DNA of 64,000 nt from an uncultured Fluviicola sp. (lineage in GTDB: Bacteria; Bacteroidota; Bacteroidia; Flavobacteriales_D; Crocinitomicaceae): assembly GCA_913009205.1 (NCBI GenBank), contig CAJVYC010000005.1:1-64000 (forward strand), written 5' to 3'. The notes under the pieces were generated by a model. It was not told where the DNA came from. It worked only from the letters and a program-made list of their open reading frames with translations, and searched no databases. This document shows, piece by piece, positions 16,170-25,937 of the stretch. The stretch's first letter is position 1; each line of letters begins with the position of its first letter. Position numbers and translations under genes: made by a program.

Positions 16170-18413
16170 TTAGTTTTTTATGATTTTATGAAGTTTGTTG
16201 ACTCCAACAATCTTAATGAAGTACATTCCACTCGGAAGTTCGTTCATATCAATAGTTGGGAATTCAGACTTTAAAACTACTTGACCTTGCATATTCAAGA
16301 ATTCTGCTCCATTAAATTTTTGATCCATCTCAATTGTAACCTTCGAGCTGGTTGGATTTGGGTAAATAGATACATTCGGCTCTGTTAATTTGAATGAATG
16401 ATCTTCAATACCAAGTGTAACATCCATTCCTGTTGAGAAAATTGGACGAATCATAACAGACCCTTCAATAGCAGATTGATCCCAAGATGCTCCGCCATTA
16501 TTGCTGTAAAAGGTATGCTCATTTTTAATAATATTCCTATCCAATCCGACATTCAATCTATCAGTTTCAAATTGACGCCATCCAATATAGAATGTACCTG
16601 TTACAAATTGCCAAGCTGTATCTGGCAACATATAATATGTGAAAATATTTTGATCATAACCGTATTTAGGTGAACGAGGGAAGAACAATCCATCTTCATA
16701 CAATACCGACCCTGGCACTCCATTATTGTCACCCCAAATTGTTAACAAGAATAGGTTATTTGAAACATCAACAACGGATGGAACAAAATGAATCATTGCT
16801 CCGATAACTGAATCAGCCTCATAGGGCGTGTATTGAATTGCCAATCTTGATTGCGGTCCTGTTGTTCCATAAGCAAGTTCGGCACTTCCATCATCGTAAC
16901 TGTAATAGTTTTCAAATTTTTGCATCGTTTTCGTAGAGTCGTTGATTGCTTCATTTTGATCTGGAACAATAACTTCTGATCTAATCTCAAATTCTTGAGA
17001 AATACCAGGCTTGAGATGATCGAATGCATAGTGCGTTTTAAAATCATGCATTGAATAAGGAATTGAATTCGCTTGGTAATTTATTGGATTGTCCGCGAGC
17101 AAACCTGCTTCAAGAATTACTGAATCTTCGATAATGTTGTTGAAATAAATTCGAGTCATTCCCGGCAGCGCGTTAACCAATCCTGGAAAACTATTTGCCA
17201 TTACGACCTGAACTTCTTCGGACATTACATCACTGTGGTTTGGAACATTTACGTAATGGTCCCAAGGTACTGAGGTGAATTCGTTCAATAAAGTGTAAAG
17301 CGGATATGAAAAGGCCATATCTCTTAAGTTCGTATCCGCGAAGCCAAGAGGTTCAGCTCTTAAATTAACGTAATCTATATGGAAGGGGTCTAAACTTCCA
17401 GAAAGTCCTCCAAAATTTTTGAATCTAAATTGAAAACCATCATTAAAATAACCGAGATCTGTTACTGGAATATGCGCCAATTTGAATGGTAAAACAGGCC
17501 CACCGTTTGTACTCCAGATTCGATTCCACTGACCTAAGTCATGTTCGTAGAATTCAAGAACAAGTGAATCTTCTTCTTCCGGTTCATCGCTATGTCCTTG
17601 GGGTTGGTACATGAAACTGAAATAAACAGAATCTGAGGGATTCAATGCCCCCATCTTAATCGGCTTGGATGTCAGATGATCTGCATACCCAACATTTGTT
17701 GTGCCAATCGCATAAGGAAACCCTGTTTCATCTAGTCCATCGAAAGTTACCATACCCAAAGACCACGGATCTTTACCCATACTATAGTTATGGTAAGCTT
17801 GGTCGTCCAGCCAATAAGAGCTTGTATCGTCCAAAACATCAAAAAATTGTGTTGCTGAATCTTGGAAGAATTCCGCACCAACGATCCAAATCGTATCAGG
17901 ATTAAGATCAACTCCATTCGTTGTTTGAATTGTATCGAATATATAAAACGGCGGAAACACACTTGTTTGGAAATGCGTTACTGGATAGGATGATAAATCA
18001 CCAATTTTAATTTGAGTTGAAGCAAATGGAATTACCGTCGAAACTAACGTTTGCTCATCCCATACTTTTCTAAAAGTCTGCTGTCCAGTGTATAATGAAT
18101 CCGTCGACACAGGCACATCAAGCATATCCAAAAGTCGGTACACTTTATCAAAAGTTACCAATGGATTTCCAAAATCATCAAAATAGAATTGAAATTTATT
18201 CAAACTGAATTCATCGAAAAATGGCATTTCCAAGGTGTCCGAAGTATAGATAAAAGTACTATCAAAAGTACCAACATTAATCTTTGAAGCAGTGTTGTGT
18301 AAACCTTTGGATTGTAGCGCAGGATTTCCTGTAAGCGGTCCAACTTCTTCACCGTATTGAGCGGAAGATGTTAAGCCAGAGAGAACGTAAATAATTGTAA
18401 ATAGGTGTTTCAT
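16170..18413 (-). CDS. T9SS type A sorting domain-containing secreted protein
   Basis: The 747-residue protein starts with a signal peptide (KHLFTIIYVLSGLTSSAQ) and ends in a Por-type A sorting domain of about 75 residues (VSIYPNPTSSKVTIEMDQKF, then MYFIKIVG). It should therefore be exported by Sec and then across the outer membrane by T9SS, and anchored or released there. The middle 600 residues are beta-rich, with many Trp, Tyr and Asp. They show no domain I can name; no catalytic motif is seen. It starts six bases after the PASTA gene and is probably in one transcript with it. Confidence 0.85.
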   Translation of the reverse strand: MKHLFTIIYVLSGLTSSAQYGEEVGPLTGNPALQSKGLHNTASKINVGTFDSTFIYTSDTLEMPFFDEFSLNKFQFYFDDFGNPLVTFDKVYRLLDMLDVPVSTDSLYTGQQTFRKVWDEQTLVSTVIPFASTQIKIGDLSSYPVTHFQTSVFPPFYIFDTIQTTNGVDLNPDTIWIVGAEFFQDSATQFFDVLDDTSSYWLDDQAYHNYSMGKDPWSLGMVTFDGLDETGFPYAIGTTNVGYADHLTSKPIKMGALNPSDSVYFSFMYQPQGHSDEPEEEDSLVLEFYEHDLGQWNRIWSTNGGPVLPFKLAHIPVTDLGYFNDGFQFRFKNFGGLSGSLDPFHIDYVNLRAEPLGFADTNLRDMAFSYPLYTLLNEFTSVPWDHYVNVPNHSDVMSEEVQVVMANSFPGLVNALPGMTRIYFNNIIEDSVILEAGLLADNPINYQANSIPYSMHDFKTHYAFDHLKPGISQEFEIRSEVIVPDQNEAINDSTKTMQKFENYYSYDDGSAELAYGTTGPQSRLAIQYTPYEADSVIGAMIHFVPSVVDVSNNLFLLTIWGDNNGVPGSVLYEDGLFFPRSPKYGYDQNIFTYYMLPDTAWQFVTGTFYIGWRQFETDRLNVGLDRNIIKNEHTFYSNNGGASWDQSAIEGSVMIRPIFSTGMDVTLGIEDHSFKLTEPNVSIYPNPTSSKVTIEMDQKFNGAEFLNMQGQVVLKSEFPTIDMNELPSGMYFIKIVGVNKLHKIIKN

Positions 18414-18419
18414 AGGTTT

Positions 18420-19244
18420 TTATTGAGGTGGATCTGTACCTTCAGAATCAGTAAATTCTGTAGTTGCTACCACTGTAATTGAGCCACCTGAAGCTACAAT
18501 AGCCCCCTCTTCGAACTCAGGAGATTGAGTATATATTCTAGCCATGGAAGAATCTGCTGAAGTTAAACAGCCTGTGCATGATCCGATAAAGAATTCCATA
18601 TTAAGCATATTGTCAACTCTCTGTTTTGCTTCAACGATACTAAGACCATAAAGGTTCGGCAATTCCAATGGAATTCCCGACTCGTTTCTACCGACAATTA
18701 ATTTTATTCGAGAACCAATAGGAAGTTTCATTCCTTTCGTAACATTCTCTCCATTGAATAATTGTGCCAATACAGCACCATGTGCTTCGCGAGAAGCCCT
18801 GTAATCAATTGAGTATCTGAATTCTCTATTTCTCAAAACACCTTCTGCAAACCGTTGAGATTTATCAATTAAACCGGGCATTTCAACAAGCATTGTTCTT
18901 TTTGAAACACGCAACTTAATAGTTCGCCCTTCCTTTACATAAAGCTTTGTTGATGACGTCGCTCCAGGATCTTGTTCCAAGACAGTTCCTGCTACTTTCG
19001 ATGGGTCATAGATGGAGTCTAAAACAGCATAATTCAATTTTGTGCCCGCCAAAAGACTTTTTGCATTGTTTGAATTCTTTCCAACCATATCAGGAACGGA
19101 AATCTTCTGTCCGTGATGCGTTCTCCTGTCTAGACAACTTTGTAGCGAAAAGAACATAATCATATACAGTAGGACTAGCGCACCGAAGTTTATTAAGAAC
19201 GACTTACTCCAAACAAAATTCCCTAATTTCTTTAGTATATCCAT
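18420..19244 (-). CDS. Membrane-anchored PASTA-domain protein
   Basis: This 274-residue protein has a short cytoplasmic N-terminus and one transmembrane helix (about 17-35). Three PASTA repeats follow outside the membrane (VPDMVGKNSNNAKSLLAGTK, then VEMPGLIDKSQRFAEGVL, then LELPNLYGLSIVEAKQRVDN). PASTA domains bind peptidoglycan or beta-lactams, often on Ser/Thr kinases. No kinase domain is present here, as is usual for Bacteroidota PASTA proteins. Its place next to rluD and a T9SS protein suggests an envelope role. Confidence 0.87.
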   Translation of the reverse strand: MDILKKLGNFVWSKSFLINFGALVLLYMIMFFSLQSCLDRRTHHGQKISVPDMVGKNSNNAKSLLAGTKLNYAVLDSIYDPSKVAGTVLEQDPGATSSTKLYVKEGRTIKLRVSKRTMLVEMPGLIDKSQRFAEGVLRNREFRYSIDYRASREAHGAVLAQLFNGENVTKGMKLPIGSRIKLIVGRNESGIPLELPNLYGLSIVEAKQRVDNMLNMEFFIGSCTGCLTSADSSMARIYTQSPEFEEGAIVASGGSITVVATTEFTDSEGTDPPQ

Positions 19245-19274
19245 ACGATAGGTTGAGATTGCAAATATACGTTT

Positions 19275-19955
19275 TTAGAAGTTTGGTGAAAGCTCGTGCG
19301 ACTTGTAGAAGTCATCAATATAATTGAAGGCTTCTAGAGGCGTGTCAACAATTCCAAACAGGTCCAAATCTTTTTCAGAAATATTCCCTTCCATTTCGAG
19401 CATTGCCATCTTTACCCAATCAATTAATCCCGTCCAATACTCCTTACCAATAAGAACTACAGGTCTATTATTGATTTTTTTCGTTTGAATAAGTGTTAAC
19501 GCTTCGAAAAACTCATCAAGTGTTCCAAATCCACCAGGAAGCACGACAAATCCTTGTGCATACTTCACGAACATTACTTTTCTAACGAAGAAATAATCAA
19601 ACTCTAAATTATGTTCTGAGTCGATAAATGCATTGTGACTTTGCTCAAAAGGCAAATCGATGTTCAATCCAACTGATTTACCTCCCCCCTCTTGAGCACC
19701 TTTATTTCCAGCTTCCATAATCCCAGGACCACCGCCAGTAATTACTCCATATCCACCTTCAGCAAGTAGCTTTGAAACTTCAACTCCCATTTGGTAATAT
19801 TTATTATCGGGCTTCGTTCTAGCTGATCCAAAAACGGAAACACATGGTCCAATTTTGGCCATTCTTTCGTATCCTTCCACAAATTCAGCAATTATTTTAA
19901 ATATTGCCCAGCTATCATTTGTTTTAATGTCGTTCCAGTCTTTGATTTTAATCAT
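19275..19955 (-). CDS. LOG family protein (TIGR00730 Rossmann fold)
   Basis: The 226-residue cytosolic protein carries both LOG signatures: GGGPGIMEA at 74-82 and PGGFGTLDE at 140-148. Enzymes of this group hydrolyse nucleoside 5'-monophosphates to base plus ribose 5-phosphate; the plant members release active cytokinin. In bacteria most act as AMP or pyrimidine nucleotide nucleosidases. The substrate here is unknown. Confidence 0.9.
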   Translation of the reverse strand: MIKIKDWNDIKTNDSWAIFKIIAEFVEGYERMAKIGPCVSVFGSARTKPDNKYYQMGVEVSKLLAEGGYGVITGGGPGIMEAGNKGAQEGGGKSVGLNIDLPFEQSHNAFIDSEHNLEFDYFFVRKVMFVKYAQGFVVLPGGFGTLDEFFEALTLIQTKKINNRPVVLIGKEYWTGLIDWVKMAMLEMEGNISEKDLDLFGIVDTPLEAFNYIDDFYKSHELSPNF

Positions 19956-20162
19956 ATCGTAAATAGTTTTTAAGACTTGTGTTTCTATACCAAGGTTGTT
20001 CTAAAGTTCGAACCAAATCTGTATAAGTTAATCCTTGTATTTTAGGGCTATACTAGACTTTAAACTAAACAAAATTAGTATAATATAGCTATAACGAGCG
20101 TTTCAAATTAAAATTATAATTCATTTACAAAGATGTCGTGGAATTGACGTAAATTCGACATT

Positions 20163-21131
20163 ATGGGGAAGCGATTGTTTTTATTATTCTTCTTATTTGG
20201 AAGCTGGAATTCTATTCCACAGAATACTATCCCTGCGACGGATAAGGCTTCATCGGCGTCAGAATTAGAAGTATTCGTTTTGCCCAAACCAACCTTCTTT
20301 GCGAAAGACTGGAGATTCAATAGAAACAGGTTCATTTGGTCATCCGTCGGAATAGGAAGTGCTTGGGGAGGAAGTATGATTGGGTTGAACCAAGTTTGGT
20401 ACAGCCAAATCAACAAAAGCGCTTGGAACACCTTCGACGATTCGAAAAACTGGCTACAAATGGATAAGGTAGGACATTTCTATGCTGCCTACAAAATTAA
20501 CGCCCTCGCAACTGAACTTTACGAATGGTCTGGAGTTAAGAGTAAGAATGCCGTTTGGTATGGAGTTGGAGTAAGTCTTGGGTTTCAAACTACTTTAGAA
20601 CTTTTAGATGCCCACACGGAAGAATGGGGATGGTCCTGGGGCGACGTTGCGGGCAACGTTTTAGGTTCCGCAGGCTATCTGACTCAGAAGTTGATTTGGA
20701 ACGAACAAAGAATCATTCCTAAGTTTTCTTATACACCCACTGAATTTGCAGAAATAAGACCAAGTGTGCTGGGGGGAACGTTTGCGGAATCACTTTTAAA
20801 AGACTATAATGGACAAACGTATTGGTTAAGTGTAAGTCCTGGTGCGTTTTTCAAGAACAGCAAAATCCCAAAATGGGCATGTATATCAATTGGATATAGT
20901 GCACACGAAAAACTTGTTGGTTCAGAAGCATTTTACCAAGATCCGATTACAGGATTGGAGTACAATGAACAACGCGAATTTCTTTTTTCACTTGATATTG
21001 ATTTTAGCCGAATTCCAGTAAAACGACCATGGGTACGGGCGATGCTCAAGCAATTGAATTACCTCAAAATTCCGTTTCCAGCATTGATGCTTCGTGATGG
21101 AAAGTTGATGGCACGGCCTTTTTATTTTTGA
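20163..21131 (+). CDS. DUF2279 family protein
   Basis: This 322-residue protein starts with a signal peptide (KRLFLLFFLFGSWNSIPQ). The DUF2279 core starts with MDKVGHFYAAYKINALATEL (about 101-120) and includes the hydrophobic GVGVSLGFQTTLELLDAHTE and EWGWSWGDVAGNVLGSAGY. It is probably membrane associated and its function is unknown. It is the only rightward gene between 5 and 31 kb, divergent from the LOG gene with about 205 bases between them. Confidence 0.8.
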   Translation: MGKRLFLLFFLFGSWNSIPQNTIPATDKASSASELEVFVLPKPTFFAKDWRFNRNRFIWSSVGIGSAWGGSMIGLNQVWYSQINKSAWNTFDDSKNWLQMDKVGHFYAAYKINALATELYEWSGVKSKNAVWYGVGVSLGFQTTLELLDAHTEEWGWSWGDVAGNVLGSAGYLTQKLIWNEQRIIPKFSYTPTEFAEIRPSVLGGTFAESLLKDYNGQTYWLSVSPGAFFKNSKIPKWACISIGYSAHEKLVGSEAFYQDPITGLEYNEQREFLFSLDIDFSRIPVKRPWVRAMLKQLNYLKIPFPALMLRDGKLMARPFYF

Positions 21132-21188
21132 CGTAATTCATCTTAGAGTCTAGACTTTAGATAGCAAATTTAGAAAGTTGAGTAAAGA

Positions 21189-22727
21189 TTACTGCAATAC
21201 GACTTGATAATTAAAAGTCACAATATTTCCTTCGGATGCATCGGGCGTCATACCGAATTCTGTTCTATTAATTGTTCCAGATCCGATAAGTACCATTTGT
21301 CCTTCCAAATCAATTCTTTGGAGTGTTACTTTTGTCTTTTTAGTAACTCCAAGCATTGTAAAATCTCCATCCAATTCATAAGTATTTTCTGATTTCGGCA
21401 TAAAGCCAGCTGCTTCAAACTTCATCGTTGGATACTTTTTCACATTGAAATATTCATCCCCTCGCAATGACTCATCACGCATAGAAGAAAACGTGGTAAA
21501 ATGCTTCATAGGAAGTGTGATAGTCAAACTTGATGCTGTTGGGTCATCACTAATGCGAACTGAGCCCATCACTATTTTGAACGCACCTTTATTCTTCCCT
21601 TCTTCACCCAATTCAAATTTAACAGTTGAGGAATCACTTAAAAGTATATAATCCCCCGTGATATCTAATAGAGACAATGCCTCTGGTGGTGCGATCACAT
21701 TTCCTTCTTTGTCAACTCCCCCTTCCGCAGTAAGCATAACTTGATTTTCGAATTCCTGTTGTTCTTCATTGACCATATAACCGGGAATAATCGTTGCGCC
21801 CACAAGTAACAACGTAAACAAACTCGAGCCAACATAAGCTCTTCCTAAAACAGCATTAATCAAAGCGATTCCAACGAAGACTCCTAACATGGCATCGATT
21901 CCTCCCATTTTATAGAATACTGTTCCCGCCCAAAGAAAGCCGAATGAAACACCCATAACTAAGGTGTAAGACAATCCAATTGCAAGAGCGCTTCTCTTTT
22001 TCGAGAGCCACAACTTTTGGGTAAAGTACATTCCAAAAGCTCCGATAAACAGTCCACCTATTACATCACCATCAATCATTACTGCAGATTCGCCTTCAAT
22101 TAGGCTTAGTAAATACGGAAGCGTTGCAATTATCAGCATGGAAACAAGAATTCTTAATGTCAGTCCTTTATTATAGAACGAAGCCGATAAAAATGATGCA
22201 GCTACAACTATAATCCCGAATGAAGATGAGGCCAAACTACCAAGGAAAAGTGAAATTCCCGTGAAAAACAAAAGCAATCCAGTCAATAAGTCTTCGTGGT
22301 CCGATTCATCAAAAAACTTTTTGAGAAGCTTCAATTTAAGCACTCCGATTTCAAACCCTAAAACAGCAAGGATTGCACCGACGACTAAAAACTTGTTTAC
22401 CGAAATATAATCTGCGCCAAGAAAATTGACGGTTTTGCCTTGAAACAATATTAAAAAACCGACTACCGTAATCAACGGAACGATTACTCTCACATAATCC
22501 TTCTGAAGAAACTTCACTTGCGATGCGATGAAGTTTGCACTCACCAATCCAACAAGCGAATAGATAAGAAAGGCCGAGTCTGGATCAAAACTAGAAGCCA
22601 ATACTTGCACAATTCCAGCAAAAACTAACACTCCAAAGAAATTTACAAACCGTTTGTCATTTTTAATTTGAAGTGCAATAGCAGTTAATGACAATGCGAT
22701 GAGCGAGACAATAATAAAAGTATTCAT
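21189..22727 (-). CDS. Polytopic membrane protein with C-terminal YceI domain
   Basis: The first 330 residues form about ten to eleven hydrophobic helices (MNTFIIVSLIALSLTAIALQ onward). The last 165 residues (about 345-512) are a YceI-like lipocalin domain, with TASSLTITLPMKHFTTFSSM, DEYFNVKKYPTMKFEAAGF and a terminal FNYQVVL strand. Secreted YceI proteins bind isoprenoid-type lipids. Here the lipocalin would sit on the periplasmic side, tethered to a membrane domain of unknown family. The reading frame is continuous, so the fusion is not an assembly join of two ORFs. Confidence 0.8.
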   Translation of the reverse strand: MNTFIIVSLIALSLTAIALQIKNDKRFVNFFGVLVFAGIVQVLASSFDPDSAFLIYSLVGLVSANFIASQVKFLQKDYVRVIVPLITVVGFLILFQGKTVNFLGADYISVNKFLVVGAILAVLGFEIGVLKLKLLKKFFDESDHEDLLTGLLLFFTGISLFLGSLASSSFGIIVVAASFLSASFYNKGLTLRILVSMLIIATLPYLLSLIEGESAVMIDGDVIGGLFIGAFGMYFTQKLWLSKKRSALAIGLSYTLVMGVSFGFLWAGTVFYKMGGIDAMLGVFVGIALINAVLGRAYVGSSLFTLLLVGATIIPGYMVNEEQQEFENQVMLTAEGGVDKEGNVIAPPEALSLLDITGDYILLSDSSTVKFELGEEGKNKGAFKIVMGSVRISDDPTASSLTITLPMKHFTTFSSMRDESLRGDEYFNVKKYPTMKFEAAGFMPKSENTYELDGDFTMLGVTKKTKVTLQRIDLEGQMVLIGSGTINRTEFGMTPDASEGNIVTFNYQVVLQ

Positions 22728-22820
22728 AGCTTGAAAAATTATTCTTTTGACAAATATACACCTTTAATTACCGTGGTAAATAATTCGATTCATATTTTTT
22801 TTTTAGCGATTGTAATAAAA

Positions 22821-23570
22821 TTAAAGCAATAGGGTATTCTTTAGCGGTAAATCAGCCAATTTGTGAATATAAGAGCTTCTAAGATTCAATTCCAAAATCA
22901 TTAAATGATCCATTCTATGACAATCCGTCGCAACAAAATCAACCAATTTTTCATCGACCAATAATTGAGCTTGCTTCTTCACTTCAGGGCCATAATGTCC
23001 GTTAAGCGAGTTGAAATTCATTTGAATGTTGATCCCCATATCTCTCCACTGTGCAGCCCTATCGACAGAACCAAGTGTAAATGCGTAGCGTTCAAAATGA
23101 GCAAGGACTGGTTTGTAATTCTGAGACAAAAACTCAAAATACAAACGGTCAATTTGGCTGGGCTCTGAATGAAAAGAGAATTCGAAAAGCACGTAATTGT
23201 CGCCGAAAGTAAGTAGTTTTTCTTTCTCTTCTAACTTCTTCAATAATGTTTCATCAAAATAGTATTCCGCCGCAGCTTCAAGTTCAATTGATAAATTGTG
23301 TTCTTTCATCGCAACCTTCACCTTTTCCAAACCACCGAGAATGATCTCAGGTGTGTTTCGGTAATAGTCACTCATGATGTGTGGTGTGGTAACTATCTTC
23401 TTATAACCGAAAGATTCAAATTTGGCGAGCATGGCAATTGTTTCATCCATCGACTGCGAACCATCATCAATTCCAGGAATTAAATGACTGTGCATATCTA
23501 CCCCAAATTTAGAAAGATCGAACTGAGGAAGATCGGGTTGTTTTCTTCCAAATAGCCTGCCAAACATCAT
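22821..23570 (-). CDS. CpsB/YwqE-type tyrosine-protein phosphatase (PHP fold)
   Basis: This 249-residue protein is a PHP-domain metallophosphatase. Metal-binding motifs are DMHSHLIPGIDDG (about 25-37), TTPHI, the histidine in AHFERY and the C-terminal DCHRMDH. Family members dephosphorylate bacterial tyrosine kinases that control polysaccharide export. It is the last gene of the leftward sugar-nucleotide operon and its start overlaps the rfbB stop. No Wzc-type kinase or Wza exporter is in the window, so its partner must be elsewhere. Confidence 0.9.
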   Translation of the reverse strand: MMFGRLFGRKQPDLPQFDLSKFGVDMHSHLIPGIDDGSQSMDETIAMLAKFESFGYKKIVTTPHIMSDYYRNTPEIILGGLEKVKVAMKEHNLSIELEAAAEYYFDETLLKKLEEKEKLLTFGDNYVLFEFSFHSEPSQIDRLYFEFLSQNYKPVLAHFERYAFTLGSVDRAAQWRDMGINIQMNFNSLNGHYGPEVKKQAQLLVDEKLVDFVATDCHRMDHLMILELNLRSSYIHKLADLPLKNTLLL

Positions 23571-24631
23571 TATTTATTTTGGTACATTGTTTCATAATAC
23601 TCTTTATACGATCCACTTGTTATCTGATCAATCCACTTTGTGTTCGCCAAATACCAATCAACCGTTTTATCTAGTCCTTCTTCAAATTCAAGCGATGGTT
23701 TCCAATTCAATTCCGCTTCTAGCTTTGAAGCGTCAATCGCATAACGCATATCGTGTCCTGCTCTATCAACCACATAGGTGATCAGCTTTTCGCTTTCACC
23801 TTTAGAACGGCCTAGTTTCGTATCCATCGTATTGCAAAGGTATTTTACAAGTTCAATGTTTGTCCACTCGTTTAAGCCTCCAACGTTGTATGACTCTCCT
23901 GCACTTCCTTCATGGAAAATAGCATCAATTGCGTTGGCGTGATCTTCAACCCAAAGCCAATCTCTAATATTGTCTCCTTTACCATAAATTGGTAGCGGTT
24001 TGTTATGCACAATATTATTGATCATTAACGGAATTAGCTTTTCAGGAAATTGATGACTTCCGTAATTGTTTGAGCAATTCGATATTTTAATCTGCAATCC
24101 ATATGTATGGTGAAATGCCCTTACAAAATGATCCGATGATGCTTTTGATGAACTATAAGGACTTCTTGGATCGTACGCCGTTGTTTCTTCAAATAAACCT
24201 TCGGCTCCTAAAGAACCGTAAACCTCATCCGTTGATACATGATGAAAAACATGTTTCGAAAAATCATTCGACCAAGCATCTTTGGCACACTGCAATAAGT
24301 TTACTGTTCCTACAACATTTGTCATTACGAATTCCATTGGTCTTTCAATAGAACGGTCTACGTGAGACTCTGCAGCCAAATGGATAACATCTGTGATTTG
24401 ATACTCATCAAATATCTGTTTGATTCTTGAAGTGTCACAAATATCATCTTTCAGAAAAATGTGTTGATCTGAGACGGAAATATCTGTGAGGTTATTAAGG
24501 TTTCCAGCATACGTTAATTTATCGAGATTGATAATTCTGTAATCTGAATATTTATTCACTAAAAGTCGTACAACATGAGAACCAATGAACCCTGCACCGC
24601 CTGTAACCAAAATATTTTTCGTCCAATTCAT
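23570..24631 (-). CDS. rfbB: dTDP-glucose 4,6-dehydratase
   Basis: The 353-residue NAD-dependent SDR enzyme makes dTDP-4-keto-6-deoxyglucose. Motifs: GGAGFIGSHVV for NAD binding, HVSTDEVYG, and the YSSSKASSDHFV stretch with the YxxxK pair. ATG at 24631 is chosen because the alternative upstream TTG at 24652 would overlap the preceding gene and add seven residues absent from the family. With rfbA, rfbC and rfbD across the divergent promoter region, the full dTDP-L-rhamnose pathway is present. Confidence 0.95.
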   Translation of the reverse strand: MNWTKNILVTGGAGFIGSHVVRLLVNKYSDYRIINLDKLTYAGNLNNLTDISVSDQHIFLKDDICDTSRIKQIFDEYQITDVIHLAAESHVDRSIERPMEFVMTNVVGTVNLLQCAKDAWSNDFSKHVFHHVSTDEVYGSLGAEGLFEETTAYDPRSPYSSSKASSDHFVRAFHHTYGLQIKISNCSNNYGSHQFPEKLIPLMINNIVHNKPLPIYGKGDNIRDWLWVEDHANAIDAIFHEGSAGESYNVGGLNEWTNIELVKYLCNTMDTKLGRSKGESEKLITYVVDRAGHDMRYAIDASKLEAELNWKPSLEFEEGLDKTVDWYLANTKWIDQITSGSYKEYYETMYQNK

Positions 24632-24632
24632 A

Positions 24633-25937
24633 CTATAAGCTCCAATATTCAATGTTCTTAATCCTGTCCTTGAAGATACCTTTTACATCTACAAAAACAC
24701 CTTTATCGTCATTCAACATTGCTCTGAAGTCCTCTTCTTCCAATGATTTGTACTCAGCGTGATTAACAGCAACGATAACCGCATCATAATTATTTGTCGG
24801 ATGCTTTGTCAATGGAACACCGTACTCATCTTCCATTTCTTTAGAAGATGCATGCGGATCAACCAAATCAACCTTAACTTGGAATGAATTCAATTCCTTT
24901 ATAATATCAATTACTTTAGAATTACGAATGTCAGAAACATCTTCTTTAAACGTCGCTCCCATAATTAGAACCTTGGCATCTTGGATTGCTTTTCCTTTCG
25001 CCAATATCCTTTTAACGGTTGTTTTTCCAATATAGAATCCCATTGAATCATTCACATAACGACCACTCGTAATCACTTTTGAGTGGTATCCAGCTTGCTT
25101 CGCTTTATGGGTTAAATAATACGGATCAACACCAATGCAATGTCCACCAACCAAACCTGGTGAAAACTTCAGGAAATTCCATTTTGTTCCAGCAGCTTCT
25201 AAGACATCATACGTATTGATATTTAATTTATCAAAGATGATTGAAAGTTCATTTATTAGAGCAATATTGACATCGCGCTGTGTGTTCTCAATTATTTTTG
25301 CTGCTTCGGCAACTTTTATAGAAGCTGCTCTGTGAACTCCAGCATCAACTACAAGTTCGTATGTTTTTGCAATCTCCTCCAAAGACGTTTCACAACAACC
25401 AGAAACTACTTTGATTACATTCTGCAAAGTATGTTCTTTATCCCCTGGATTAATTCTCTCTGGAGAATATCCAACCATGAAGTCGTCTATGAATTTCAAT
25501 CCAGAAATTTCTTCAAGAACAGGAACACAGTCTTCTTCAGTACATCCGGGGTAAACTGTTGATTCAAATACAACATAGTCTCCTTTTTTCAAAACTTTCG
25601 CTACCGTAGAAGTAGCTCCCAATAAAGGTTTTAAATTAGGTAAATTCGAACCGTCGATTGGAGTAGGAACCGCAACCACGAAAAATCTAACCTCTTTTAA
25701 ATCCTCTATATTTGCTGTGAATTCAATATCACAACCTTCGAAGGCTGAGGCATCCAATTCTTTACTAGGATCGACTTTATTCTTCATCAATTGAACTCTC
25801 TCTTCATTGATATCGAAACCAATAACCTTCGTTTTTTTTGCAAATTCTAATGCAATTGGTAATCCAACATATCCCAGACCTATAACAGCGAGCGTAGCTT
25901 CTCCGTTAATTAAATCATTATAAATTGATTTGCTCAT
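24633..25937 (-). CDS. UDP-N-acetylhexosamine 6-dehydrogenase (TviB/WbpO-like)
   Basis: The 434-residue nucleotide-sugar dehydrogenase has VIGLGYVGLPIALEFAKKT (NAD-binding), ESTVYPGCTEEDCVPVLEEI, VGYSPERINPGDKEHTL and GGHCIGVDPYYLTHKA, which holds the catalytic cysteine. The sequence is of the TviB/WbpO type, which oxidises UDP-GlcNAc or UDP-GalNAc to the uronic acid in two steps. With the wlb-like genes next door, UDP-GlcNAc is the likely substrate (inference). It overlaps the next gene upstream by 20 bases. Confidence 0.9.
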   Translation of the reverse strand: MSKSIYNDLINGEATLAVIGLGYVGLPIALEFAKKTKVIGFDINEERVQLMKNKVDPSKELDASAFEGCDIEFTANIEDLKEVRFFVVAVPTPIDGSNLPNLKPLLGATSTVAKVLKKGDYVVFESTVYPGCTEEDCVPVLEEISGLKFIDDFMVGYSPERINPGDKEHTLQNVIKVVSGCCETSLEEIAKTYELVVDAGVHRAASIKVAEAAKIIENTQRDVNIALINELSIIFDKLNINTYDVLEAAGTKWNFLKFSPGLVGGHCIGVDPYYLTHKAKQAGYHSKVITSGRYVNDSMGFYIGKTTVKRILAKGKAIQDAKVLIMGATFKEDVSDIRNSKVIDIIKELNSFQVKVDLVDPHASSKEMEDEYGVPLTKHPTNNYDAVIVAVNHAEYKSLEEEDFRAMLNDDKGVFVDVKGIFKDRIKNIEYWSL

